DNA of 64,000 nt from Epiperipatus broadwayi. Taxonomy: Eukaryota; Onychophora; Udeonychophora; Euonychophora; Peripatidae. This document shows, piece by piece, positions 47,165-58,444 of this stretch. Every line of letters begins with the position of its first letter. The stretch's first letter is position 1. The notes below the pieces were generated by a model. It made no database searches. It was not told where the DNA came from and saw nothing but the letters and a program-made list of their open reading frames with translations. Made by a program: the position numbers and the translations under genes. The stretch covers positions 10,328,499 to 10,392,498 of the forward strand of contig JAQFVV010000012.1 in assembly GCA_028023455.1 (NCBI GenBank), given 5' to 3'.

Positions 47165-48270
47165 TACATTATATATAAAGACACTAGGTTGCCTTATGGG
47201 ATTTTTTGCCATTGTCAAGTGAGCAGCTTCTTTAAACTTTCTTCTTTGTACCTTTTCTTCTCTATCGGATATTTTTTCCAATTGAACATATATTCATTGG
47301 CACATACATGGCCTGCTACCTTAGATACATGTTTTCTCTCTTCTGATCATCAGTTTGTGTTCTTGCAAGCACTTTTCAATGGGATGACTGGTCTCACCAA
47401 TATATGTTCTTCCATACTCACATGGTATTTCATAGATGCAGTTTTTTCTTTTCAGCATTTCAAGTTTAGGCTTTGTAGATGTTAAAATTTTCTCATAGTG
47501 TGGTATGGTCCTGGAAAGCTATTCTGATGTTATACTGATTGCAGATTTTTCTTAATTGGTCTGCTATTTTTAGAATGTATGGATATACTACAGTAACAAT
47601 ATTTTTTTTTCTTTTGATGGTTCTTTTTGTTGTCTATTTAAAGTTTTCTTAATAACAGCTTATGGATCACCATTTTTCATAACAGTTTGTTCTATATAAA
47701 AGTTTTCTTTTTCCAAATTGCTGTTTCTGAATAAACTTCTTTTACTGTTCCATAGTGATAATATAACTCCATGTTTTGTGTTTCTGGTATGATTGGATGT
47801 ATAGACTAGGTATTTTCCTGTATGTGTGTTTTCAGTAAACAGTATTTTTGATTTTGTCATGAGGCAATATTGTCATGAGAATATCTAAGAATGCCAGTTT
47901 TTGCTCTTGTTCTAATTCTATTGTGAATTTAATTTAAGGGGATATGTTGTTATGTGTTCCAGAACGTTTGTATCAGGGCTTCACCATGTGGCCATATAAA
48001 AAATGTATTACTCACATAGGGAAGCCAAACAATAGGTGGATATAGAAGTTTTTATGGCTGTGGTTTCAAATTCTTCTATGTAAATATTGCTAATCAGGGG
48101 TGCCAATGGTAAGCCGAAAGACATTCCTTGATTTTGTTGGAAGAATTATGTTATATTGAAAGTAGGTTGTTTTTATGCAGAATGTTAATAGTTCCATTAT
48201 ACTATCAATAGGAAGTAGCTGTTCTGAGTTTGTAAACTATTATCACCATTTAATCTTTTCCTTACAATGA
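47165..48270 (-). pseudogene. Penelope-like element: RT plus GIY-YIG endonuclease, dead
   Basis: Minus strand, right to left: QQNQGMSFGLPLAPLISNIY then IEEFETTAI (RT block with G-x2-MGxPLAP), then PYVSNTFFIWPHGEALIQTF, where the family has YVDDTF: the catalytic Asp pair is Ser-Asn (codons 48018-48007). Next come a frame from 47860 containing LVYTSNHTRNTKHGVILSLW and LEKENFYIEQTVMKNG, then the endonuclease: YEIPCEYGRTYIGETSHPIE and KCLQEHKLMIRREKTCI. The end (about 47290-47210) has SDREEKVQRRKFKEAAHL. This is the canonical Penelope order RT then GIY-YIG. Several stops and shifts are present. The 5' part, upstream of the RT core, is missing or unrecognisable. Confidence 0.88.
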
Positions 48271-49396
48271 TGGAAATAGTCCAATATAAAAATACAATGC
48301 TAACATTATATTTTGTTTAAATTGGACAAAACTGCTATTAAAACATTTCAAATGATGCAAACTGTGTATGGCAATAAAGCTATGAATCACAAAAAACAGC
48401 AATTGGTTTGTAAGATTTTGTGAAGGTAGGAAGAGTATTGAAGATAATATATAGAAACATAAAAATACACTATCACAATTCATAATTGCAACTCATGACC
48501 CAGACATACCAGCAACTTAAAATTTTTGTGGCAAATAGCTAAGCTATGTCCTTCATATGTATTGAATTAGAGATGACTGCAAGCAGCTTGAAGTCATCTT
48601 TTCACTGTGAACTGTGACATACTGTTGTATGCATATTTCTATATTACAATATACATAAGCAAATTTCATTTTATATGTGCAAAGAGTTTTCTTATATGAA
48701 TTGCATTGGTTCATTCATGTGAATAAATTTAGATTTAAAACAATAAATTATTGTATAAGCCCAAATTAAAAATTTTTAATCAAATATAAAATGATTTAAA
48801 AAAAAAAAAAACAGATTTCAAATTTCCCACTGGATCAAACATCTTTTTGACAATTCTTATAAAATAACAATGAAGGAGGCAATATTACCAGACTGGCAAA
48901 CTTTTGAGTAATGATAGTTTTAATGTTTTCCCTTACTTGCTTTACTCTCTAAAAAAATTCATTTGTCAATAACAATTAGATAGCAACATGACTCATTATT
49001 AGTTGACTTCAAGATAAAACTGTTTAACTCCTGAAAATATTCCCAAATTTTACCTAGCCTAAATTTGAATTCTAGTTATGAGTATAGCAAGTGATTGTGC
49101 TAAACAATATACCACAAAAACCTCATTATAAAATGTAATATATTTATATTTTCAAATATAAATAAATAAATTTGGGCTTTAAAATTTTTTTAAATAGCCA
49201 TTTGTGTATATTTACAGATAGATAGACTGCATAAAACAATCTGGCCATTAAAAATTTTAAATGCATGGAATATTATTACAATTGAAATCCTAAATTTTCA
49301 TATGTGCTTTAAAATTAGGGTGGAAATAATTTAAATTTATATCAGAAGTTGCTAGAATTTACAAATATAGACTGATCTAAATAGAGAAATAGTCCT
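48271..49396. other. AT-rich stretch without recognised features
   Basis: Near 48250-48300 the word GATGGAAATAGTCCAATATAAAA is an inverted echo of 46824-46850 (ATATTGGACTATTTCCATCAT), so the Penelope/SINE segment 46.85-48.27 kb is bracketed by inverted repeats of about 25-30 bp. Otherwise nothing is recognised. Confidence 0.5.
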
Positions 49397-49514
49397 GAAT
49401 GGTTTATTGCAGTAGTAGGATAGTGTGCTTTAGATCTCAAGACCCACGAATCGCAACTCCAATTCTAACACTTCTGTGCTCGAACTTTATGAACCCACAA
49501 GTAATAAACCATTC
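49397..49514. mobile_element. Small MITE-like element with 14-bp inverted ends
   Basis: GAATGGTTTATTGC at the left pairs with GTAATAAACCATTC at the right (13 of 14). The 118-bp interior is much less AT-rich than its surroundings (CTCAAGACCCACGAATCGCAA). No target duplication was identified and the arms do not extend inward, so the class is open. Confidence 0.5.
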
Positions 49515-49839
49515 GATTATTTAATATAAAAAATTATCTTTTTATATAAATGTATTCAAATTTATTATCTTTACTTCTATTTTAAAAAGTTAAAAATCAT
49601 AAATTATCTTTATTTCAAATTCCAAAAATAATATATATCAATATTTGAAGTAAATTGAAAATTTATTTCAAAAACTCTTCATAGCAAAAAATAAAACTAT
49701 AATACTATATTTAAATAATATTGACTTGAAGACTGATGAAAGTGTTTTCAAAAGGTCAAAGTTGAACATCATTCTTTCATCAATTACTTTTTATGCTGAA
49801 TCTTAATCACCTCTATATGTACTTCACAAATTGGCATTT
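49515..49839. other. AT-rich stretch without recognised features
   Basis: Nothing recognised. Confidence 0.5.
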
Positions 49840-50460
49840 TCACCCACCATCCAACAAGATTTATAATACAAGTATGGAACAAGCATAATTTCTTCAGTTG
49901 TCTTCTCCCTTAGGGAGAGACCTTCATTAGACGACTGATTCAGTCACAGCGTTAACTCAATGAGATCTACTTAATTAGTAAGCAATCAGGCTGTGTGTGT
50001 GCTGACATCCATAAGCAACACTTTTAACCATTACCAGACTCTGTTAATTAAGAATGCATACAGAAAATTTAAGATAATATTTAATAAAATAGATTTCAGT
50101 ATGTGAATGGGAATTGGTTTTGGAACAGTTTATTTAAATACTTGTCATTTGAATTTTTTTTCTCCCTCCCTTCTGAAATTTTGAAATAACTGAAGAAATT
50201 GAAGCTAATTAGAAGTTCTGTTAAAACTGAGAATTGCATTTGTCATCGACAAATGGGGAGGGTTTTTTCTTTACTCGATTACATGCAAACTTTATAAACC
50301 TTTGTGCAGAACATATTCTTTGCTTAGTATTTTCTTGAGGTTCAGAACAGAAACAATACGAAAGAATGATTGCCTAGAGATCAATTAATTACTTTTCGGA
50401 TAATGCAGATGGAAGATTAGAAGATCTCTATAAAATTAGTCAATTACCTTTTCCCCGAAT
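49840..50460. other. Less biased, repeat-free segment; possible conserved non-coding DNA
   Basis: Composition is more balanced than the flanks, without tandem, palindromic or transposon-like structure and without a useful frame. It includes short words such as GAAGCTAATTAGAAG and GATCAATTAATTACTTTTC with TAATTA homeodomain-type cores, and CATCGACAAATGGGGAGGG. This is the kind of DNA that conserved regulatory elements are made of. Without a comparison to another species that remains a suggestion only. Confidence 0.2.
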
Positions 50461-51014
50461 GTTAAGTATCTTTTTTGTGTGCTTGTTTCCAAAATATATA
50501 ATAAGCTTTAAAAATAAATATCAATCTAAAATCAATGAAAAATTATTTATCTTTTTTATAATTAAAAATGTAGTCACAATTACAATATTTAAATTGAGCA
50601 AATGTATAGTAAGTTTATTATATCCAGAACATAATCGTAAAGAAATAAAAAAATATAATAAAATAAAAATAATAATGATCAATAATAGCACTTATAAATA
50701 TTTGGATTTTAAAAAAAAATTAAAAACATTTATTAAAGATCGCACACCAAAAAATTAAAATTAAAGAAAAAAAAAACAACACAAATAAATGAGTTTGCCT
50801 GGATGTTGATTCAACATAAATAAAGAATACATATTGAATAACCAAATGCATTCATTTCAGCGATGACAGTGTGTTTGAATATTGTATATACGAATGTTTA
50901 CTCCCACCTAGCATATATATTAAAAATCTTATTTCTTTTTTTATTGTACAAAAAAATAAAGACCAAATTATTTCTGATAGAATAAATCTCTGTGAGCAAC
51001 ATAAATTATCTTAG
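50461..51014. other. AT-rich stretch; composition-driven frame
   Basis: A 99-codon frame at 50459-50758 is almost entirely Lys, Ile, Asn, Phe and Tyr, follows local A/T content and has no motif. I do not treat it as a gene. Nothing else is recognised. Confidence 0.55.
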
Positions 51015-51694
51015 TTACCATTTTAGAAATATTTGAAATACAGGCATTCTTCATATACCTGGAGCTTAATTGTAAATATAGGGGATTTGAATCCAGACTT
51101 TCAAGCATTCTTCAACTATCCACACTATCTCATACCACTGATACCCATGACCACATACATGTAGAAAAGATAAATAATCACTAATAGACATATTTCATAT
51201 TGAACCAGCACTCATCAGTTGGTCCAGATCATCTCCCACACATATATATGATCAGTGCTCAGTTTATATTAAGATAGCAAATCTTCACACTCTAATGAAC
51301 AGGCTTCAATCTACTCCAACCTCTAACTGTTCAGCTATCCATGCCATTGAAAATCTGATGATGGAATGCCCAAATCACATGCTGATGTCAATATTATTGT
51401 TATTTTCAATTATATGGATGGCTTAAGAGTTGGAGGTTGGAGTAAAGTGAAGCTTATCCATTAGAATGTGAAGATTTGCTATCTTAATATTAAGTGAGTA
51501 CTGATTGTATATATGTGTAGGAGAAGATGGTCTGGACCAACTGATGAGTGCTGGTTTAACACGAAATACATATACTGGTGATTGTTAATCTTTGCTACAT
51601 GTGTGTGGTCATATATATCGGTGGTATGAGATAGTGTGGATAGTTAAAGGGTACTTGAAAATCTATTCAAATCCCCTATATTTACCACTTTAGA
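51015..51694. mobile_element. Palindromic element, family C, second copy, with flanking repeats
   Basis: The left half (ATTTGAAATACAGGCATTC, ATAGGGGATTTGAATCC, CATCAGTTGGTCCAGATCAT, CAGTGCTCAGTTTATAT, CTTCAATCTACTCCAACC) meets its inverted copy at about 51395 (GAGTTGGAGGTTGGAGTAAA, GGTCTGGACCAACTGATGAG, ATTCAAATCCCCTATATTT). It is shorter than the 25-kb copy because the centre is deleted. TTACCATTTTAGA (51015-51027) and TTACCACTTTAGA (51682-51694) bracket it; the first TTAC of the right repeat may belong to the element, leaving about 9-11 bp as target duplication. Confidence 0.87.
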
Positions 51695-54322
51695 TATAAA
51701 AATTAAAACAACGACAAACCTAATAGTTTATTTTATTATTATTAATTAATTATTTTTTATTAAAATAATAAATATTAATAGAATTTCAGCAGGACAAAAA
51801 GTTTATTAGAACTATCAAAATATATAATATTCCATTTAAAAAACTTCCAACTTAATGAAATATATGTAAAGCTAAGATAGCATAATAAAAGCTTTGATAA
51901 TTATATTAATTTTTTAATATTTTCTTGATTAGATTGAAGATAATTAATTAAGTAATTGATAAAAAAAGTTATGTTATAAAATTACAAAAATTAAAATAAC
52001 AACAACACAAAATCCTAGAGCAATTTGTGACTAGAAATTTTTAGTTTCTGAAAGCAATTGATTATTTATTACAAAAAAAAATTAAATAAATCTATAAAAT
52101 TGTATAATTACACTTTAAGATAATAAAAAACAAAACAAATGAATTATGGGGTTATACATGCAGAAAATATAACATAATAATGCAGTGTGATTAAAAGAAA
52201 CAATTCAATTTTTCATTGTGAATCAAAATACAAACTGAAACAAATGTTTAAATAAAAGCATAGGATTTAATGATGTTTTGTGTTTATTATGAGCATTACT
52301 TATATCATTAAAACCAGCTGAATTATATTAGATTAAAGATAATCAATTAAGTAATCGATAAAAATATTATTGTTTGAAATTTAAATAATTACTCATGAAT
52401 TTTGATTAAAATTTTTACTTGATAAACCAGACTTACTATTTTATTCATATTTATTTATTTTAGGATTATGTTTTCTCTTAAAGCTTATCATAATGTATAA
52501 TATTAAAAATTAGGTGAATTTAATATATCCATTAAAAAAAGTCATATTATGCAACAAATTTTGAATAGTCCAATATCAGTTATCTAGATGATTGAAGACT
52601 ATTTTCTTGTTACAAAATTTGAGATATTTTTTTTACTAGAATATAAAACTGTTTTTAGGACTTTTAACATATATGTTTGCATAAAATAACCCTTCAGTAG
52701 TTTATACTTTTTTGACAGTCCCTAATGACAGATTGGAATAAACTTCCAACTTTTTATTTTACCAACTTACTTTTATTCTTTATTATATTTTTATAAATTT
52801 CAAATTATTTTTTTATAAATATATGTTTACAAATGAAAATTAGTCTTAAAAAAATATTTCAATTTTATAAATATAGAAAAAAAGCTATAAACCATAATTT
52901 TTCAGAACAATAACTGTTTTTTATTGGAATATTAAATTAAAAAATTAGATTTGTTTTAATTCACTTTCTAAAATCTAAACAAATTATTGGTCAGATTACA
53001 TAAAATTATTGAAATTATATTGAAAATTCTATTCATAATTATTTTAAAACATGACAAAAACAATATTGCTATAATCAACATAAATGCTTTCCTTTTCAGC
53101 CAATTACAAGTTATAAACTTATGTTATTGAAGTCTTTTGACTTATCTTCAAAAAGTAAATATTTTTGAATAAAATTTGAATCTAATAACATTATTCTTTT
53201 AATAAAATAAATATTAGACCAACATTCTGCAAAAATAATTATAAATATGTAAACAAATTATTGAAAATATGTTTTTATTTCCAAAATCTAAAAAAAATAC
53301 AAATATGCACAAAAGCTCTCATAAGTACTCTAATATGGAAAGAACAAAAAACTAACAATCAACCATGTTGTGAGCTTAAGATAAGCTCATTTACTGTCAC
53401 CTTAAATTTTTTTTAATTAAGAAGCATGAAACCATGGTCAGGGGTTGGGGGGGGTTCCTGATGGAGATATTTTAAGTGCTGGCTCTGGCTAAGCATTTAT
53501 CACAAAGCTTGTTGAGGAATTGGCAATCCTCACTGTTTATAACTTACAAGCTTAAGAGATAGGGTCATGTGATCTATGACTCTTATTTTGACTAATATTA
53601 TTTTAGTTCTATTTTTTACCATCAAATGAATGCAAAAACAGGAAATGAATAATAAATATAACCACAAGAGAATGAATTAAAGCTTAAGGATCAAAAGTGT
53701 CACCAGTGATGGCAGAATATCATGTTTAGTGCTTGGAAATAATTAAAAAATAACATATGATAATTATCAGTGAATTGTATGATGACTCTTAATTTATATA
53801 TATTAAAACATTAAGAGTGAATTTAATTTAATATAAGGAGTATGATTTTTTTTGTTCCAAATTGGACCAAAGTTTTATTCAATGTCAATATGCTTTTGCA
53901 ATGAAGAAGGATTTAAAATAAAAGAAGTTATATTATCTACTAAAAATATTTTAAAAGTACAGTTAACAAGTTATTTTACAATGAAATAACTGTAATTTAA
54001 TAAACTGATATAAGACATATGCTTAATTTTTTAATGCAGTTTTTAATGAGATATGATTAATTATTAAATTTTGTAAGATATAACATCTTTGTATAAATCA
54101 CATTTTTAAAGTAATATTTTTAAAAGAGAATGATCTATGGCTCATACTAATTAAGACTTATTCCACAATACTTTAGAGATAGTTTATTTTAATAAAATGC
54201 CAATAATTGTCATAACGGATTAAATGCAAAAGTATGTAATAAATATAATTTGTATTTGCATATAACAAAGCAAAATTAAAATATATTTTTTAAATTTTAA
54301 GTTTTTATATAAAACTTTTTCA
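51695..54322. other. AT-rich stretch without recognised features
   Basis: A repeated TTAGATTAAAGATAATCAATT phrase occurs at about 51930 and 52330 (both followed by AAGTAAT-GATAAAA), showing a low-level dispersed repeat. A GC-richer patch at 53380-53560 includes GGGGTTGGGGGGGG. No frame or element is identified. Confidence 0.5.
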
Positions 54323-54379
54323 GCAGAAAGCAGTGTCAATTCCACTTCTTAGGACATAATTGATTTTAAAAGTGCTCAA

Positions 54380-54451
54380 GCGTTGGTGGTCATGTGGTTA
54401 GCATAGCTGCCTTCCAAGCAGCTGGCCCGGGTTTGCTTCCTGGTCAACGTC
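54380..54451 (+). tRNA. tRNA-Gly(UCC)-like sequence, probably pseudogene or SINE head
   Basis: Over 72 bases it follows eukaryotic tRNA-Gly(UCC) from GCGTTGGTGG to the 3' end. The anticodon arm is GCTGC-CTTCCAA-GCAGC with anticodon TCC. The acceptor stem GCGTTGG/TCAACGT closes only with G-U pairs at both ends. The T stem CCGGG/CCTGG has one G-U, and the T loop reads TTTGCTT instead of TTCGATT, which loses the invariant A58 and changes box B. The D arm has two or three changes (GGTCATGTGG for GGTATAGTGG). No T run follows directly; the first TTTT is about 40 bases downstream. The changes argue against a working tRNA gene. Confidence 0.5.
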
Positions 54452-54627
54452 TTTGACATATGAAAAAAAAAGTGCTTTATGATAATTTATTTTGAAAAAC
54501 TTTTTATGGTATTCATCTCATTATAAAAAATATATACCTGTTAGTGATTATTTATTATTAAAAAAAAATAGCAGAAAGCAGTGTCAATTCCACTTCTTAG
54601 GACATAATTGATTTTAAAAGTGCTCAA

Positions 54628-54699
54628 GCGTTGGTGGTCATGTGGTTAGCATAGCTGCCTTCCAAGCAGCTGGCCCGGGTTTGCTTCCTGGTCAACGTC
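54628..54699 (+). tRNA. tRNA-Gly(UCC)-like sequence, second copy
   Basis: Identical to the copy 248 bases upstream, with the same T-loop and acceptor-stem changes. It belongs to the same duplicated unit. Confidence 0.5.
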
Positions 54700-54818
54700 T
54701 TTGACATATGAAAAAAAAAGTGCTTTATGATAATTTATTTTGAAAAACTTTTTATGGTATTCATCTCATTATAAAAAATATATACCTGTTAGTGATTATT
54801 TATTATTAAAAAAAAATA

Positions 54819-56164
54819 GAAAAGAAAAACAGAATTTGAACTCACAATATGTACTTATTCTAATAAATATACAGTATAGATTACAAGAAGTTTTTTCTAT
54901 ACAGCACAATTTTCTATCTGCTTAATCTCATTTCAGAGTTTCTCAAGCTTCTGGATTTCTTCATATACAATTCATATCCTCTAGATTACTGACCATATGG
55001 TATCCAATCTAACATTTCTTTTGCTTTTCATAATATGTAGTCAGTGCACTATAATCTTAGATGTCAGATTCTTAATTAGATAAGTATTGGTTAATAATTC
55101 ATATTACTTTTGATACAATCATAGTTTTAAAATGCCATGCAAACATTTAATGATAAATATTTATAGCTTATCAGTAAAATAACAAATTAATTTTCCCAGC
55201 TTCATATCTTTACCAAATAAAAACATATACTGCTTAGTCTTAAATATTTGCAATTTTATCTTAATTTTCACTTGTGTAAACCTCCATTATCTGCTACAAA
55301 CTAAAGAAATGACTCTAACATTATTTATTTTATTATTTTCTTCTTCGCCTCTACTTGTAGTAATAAAACATCTTAGGGTATCTGAATTTGTTCATCTTTT
55401 CAATGACATAATCACTAATTTTAAAATGTATAGCAGAATTTCTGTTAAGACTCATCATTTTTTATTCTCTTGATTGTATTTTAAGAATAATTATCATACC
55501 ACATCAACTAGGATAATTATCCTAAATTGTTATGTCCTCAAAATTTGTTAGGAAAAAAAAACTTTTCACTCACATAGTAAAGATCTCTTAGCTAATTATA
55601 AGCAGACTTTATGCATTGTCAGATTTAAATCTTAAAAATGAACAAACCTACTTTGATACTAAATATACTTTAATGGCAAAAACTTTGGTTAAATTGGCTT
55701 TTTGGACTCATTTATTATTGTTTAAAATTCTCAATCAAAATTTAATATCCAATGGATAAAGTTTAGTTTTTAAATTTACCAAGTAACATACAACTTCAAT
55801 TATTGTTTAATAAACTTTATGCTTTTAAATAAGTGATTATTACTTGTTCTTGATTGTTATATTTGCCCACAGACTTAGAATTAGTATAATTCAAGGGAAA
55901 GATGATAGACTTAAAATAGGGTTATTGATGGAATTATTTATTGCCCAGGGCATTTTCATTCATTGTAATACCGATATGATCCAAAACTAAATGTTCTTGT
56001 ATCAATTCAAACTGTAGGAAAACAATATCTATTTGATTTCTTTGGTGCTAATCGTATGATCTTTTTAAGAAATTGATTTTATAATTTATCAAATTATTTC
56101 AGCTTAGTTCTACATTTCCTAGAATTATAACTTATATACATTGAAAATTACTATATAGGCTAAT
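54819..56164. other. AT-rich stretch without recognised features
   Basis: On the minus strand at about 54830-54880 GTGAGTTCAAATTCTG resembles a pol III box B, but no box A at the right distance is convincing. Nothing else is recognised. Confidence 0.45.
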
Positions 56165-56735
56165 TAATACATTGTACAGGCTTAATCCTGCATTTATATA
56201 TGTAATATATGTGGAGTTTGAACTCAGACTTTCACATTACCCATCACTCTCAGTGCCATCTCATATTGCTGACTCATCTGATCACACACATGTTGAAAAG
56301 ATAAATAATCACCAATATCCGTATTTCATGCTAAACCAGCAATCATCAGTTGGTCCAGATTACTATCATCACACACATATATAATCAGTACTCAGCTTTA
56401 TATTAAGATAGCCAATCTTTATACTTTAATGGACAGGCTTCAAACTATTCCAACTCACAACTCTTTAGCCTTCCATTTCATTGAAAATCTGATGATGGAA
56501 CGTTCAAAGCCCTTGTTAGTGCCAAGGTTGTCATCCTACCCATGTTGACATATTAGTCATTCTGACTCCTCATGTACAGGAGAATAATCCGTTTATACGT
56601 ACATATGCGAGGAATGGGCAGACCTTTTACACACTATTTATATAAATTAATACATTGTACAGGCTTAAACCTGCATTTATATATGTAATATATGCGGGGT
56701 TTGAACTCAGATTTTCACACGACCCACCACATATA
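56165..56735. mobile_element. Family C element, single orientation, 483-bp tandem unit
   Basis: A full unit runs from ACATTGTACAGGCTTAATCC (about 56170) to about 56650, where a second unit starts with ACATTGTACAGGCTTAAACC and breaks off near 56735. The interior matches the left halves of the 25- and 51-kb palindromes (ATAAATAATCACCAATATCC, CATCAGTTGGTCCAGATTAC, GACAGGCTTCAAACTATTCC, GAAAATCTGATGATGGAACG, CTACCCATGTTGACA, CTGACTCCTCATGTACAGGA). No inverted second half is present. The minus strand carries GAGTTCAAACTCC, box B-like. The two similar short frames (56172 and 56655) are by-products of the duplication. Confidence 0.82.
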
Positions 56736-58444
56736 TATAGGCTAATATATTTTCATAGTTTGATACATATCTTATACTTTTTAAGTACAACTTGTATCAT
56801 TCACAGTCATTCATCTTCAATACATGAAATTAAGACTACTTTTTTACATATTTATCTTGCAGAATTTAATGCAATAAATAAATTGTTGTCATTATTTATT
56901 TAATTTTAAACGAGTATTTAAAGTGTGTGTGCGTGAAATTTATATGTATAATTATAATAAAATTATAACTTAATTAAAAATGAAACTAATTATGTAGATC
57001 AAATATTTGATTATTCTTTATAAAAGCTTTTGCTTCAAGTTATTTCGCAAACAGTCATTTGACTTTTTTTTTATAAATATTCTGCGCAACTTCATTTTCA
57101 ATAGATTCTTTAATCGTGACCTGAAAAATATTAGTTGTAACTAATTTTATTTACCCCCACTCTTCCTTTCTCCCAAAAGGTGTCAAGTCTAATATTCTCA
57201 CCTGCACAACATTGCCTATAATAGATCTCTTCATACAGGGATACTTGAACTTTGTTGGACTGACTACCGTCAGATCAAAGAATCGCTCATCTTTACAATC
57301 ATTCTCTATAGCAACTCTGCAAATCAAAACTCTTGACCTTATCTCAGACTTTTATGGAAAATGATAACTAGAAATATCGTGACCTGCTAGCACAGGCGAT
57401 GAGGTCATGTGACCTCTTATGAATTAAAAAGTCTTAATATTTACAATCATATTAATGTATAACCACATGAAAACATCTCCAAAAATCATATCGAAAGTAA
57501 TAATCTGCATAAATTAAATCAACAGTAAGTTTTATATATATTCTTTTATAAGGATACTTAAAAATTAAATGTTTATCAATTTGTACTATGGAGTAAAATC
57601 AATAATTTAAATAATCACTGATGATATCATTTTTTTTTCCTGCAACAACAATATTCTTGTCCAATAGACACACACACTTCTTCAGTTGGGATAAAAATAT
57701 GTTTTTCAACAAAAAAAAAACTAAGCACACCTGTATATACATATGTCGTTTATTTATCATATGCCAAATGTTAAGAGACGGGGGGGGGGGGGTGTCAAGA
57801 AATGTTCAAATACTTAAAACAGAATTATAGATTTATTTCACTTTTCGCAATAGTGAATTAAAAACTATTAAATGTTTCAGAATGCACATATAATTTATAT
57901 TTAAAACATATATATAATTTGAATTCTTATAAGATAAGCATAAAACAGCCTACATGGAAAAAAAATTTCAGATGTCTCCACAAAGAAATAGTAAAAAAAA
58001 AAACAATGTTCACCCAAGTTAGACAACTGCTGGATGGTAGAATTTTCTTCCATTTTTATCGATACCTATTAACTAATTAATAATTTAGTAGCTAGTTAGT
58101 TAACTATGAACTAGTTACGTGGAATTAATCGTCTTTTATCTGAATTTAAGTTTGAGATCATGGATAAAACATACAAATATAGAATCAATGACACCAAAAA
58201 ACTTTATGAAAGTTTATAATGTTAATGTAATATGTATGCACATATATATATATGTATTTAAAAAGACAAATATTCAAAATGTTGACCAGCAGCTGCAAAC
58301 ATTTCATATTATTGATTGGAAAGAATGGGCATTTGAGCTGGTTTTATAATTAAAAACTCAGACAACTGCCTAAAAATTTGAAGATATAATAATTGCCAAA
58401 TAAACAAAAACAAATTGTGCTTTTAGAAAATTTATGATAAATGA
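56736..58444. other. AT-rich stretch; one balanced patch and a G13 run
   Basis: At about 57150-57420 composition is more balanced (CCCCCACTCTTCCTTTCTCCC, GACTACCGTCAGATCAAAG, GACCTGCTAGCACAGGCGATG) without frame or repeat structure. A G13 homopolymer lies at 57780-57792. The rest is A/T-rich with no supported feature. Confidence 0.5.

Larger units (their letters stand above)
54323..54818. repeat. 248-bp tandem duplication, apparently exact
   Basis: Units 54323-54570 and 54571-54818 each begin GCAGAAAGCAGTGTCAATTC and end TTATTATTAAAAAAAAATA. Reading both through, I find no difference. Each carries one tRNA-Gly-like sequence. Identity in DNA where all other repeats are diverged means either a very recent duplication or an assembly duplication. 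Confidence 0.93.

Noticed and set aside
50459-50758. 99-codon frame, the longest in the window
   Set aside because: Lys/Ile/Asn/Phe-dominated and matching the local A/T content, no motif, no splice context. Expected by chance in such DNA.
54380-54451. Functional tRNA-Gly(UCC) gene
   Set aside because: The T loop lacks A58, box B is altered, D-arm positions differ, acceptor ends rely on G-U pairs and no T-run terminator follows closely. Pseudogene or SINE head is more likely.
56172-56903. Two similar frames starting MYRLNPAFIYVIY and MYRLKPAFIYVIY as a gene pair
   Set aside because: They arise from the 483-bp tandem repeat of family C, which is non-coding at its other loci.
44655-57792. G12 and G13 runs at 44655 and 57780 as G-quadruplex or regulatory sites
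   Set aside because: Plain homopolymers without the spaced G-tract pattern; could also be error-prone sequence.
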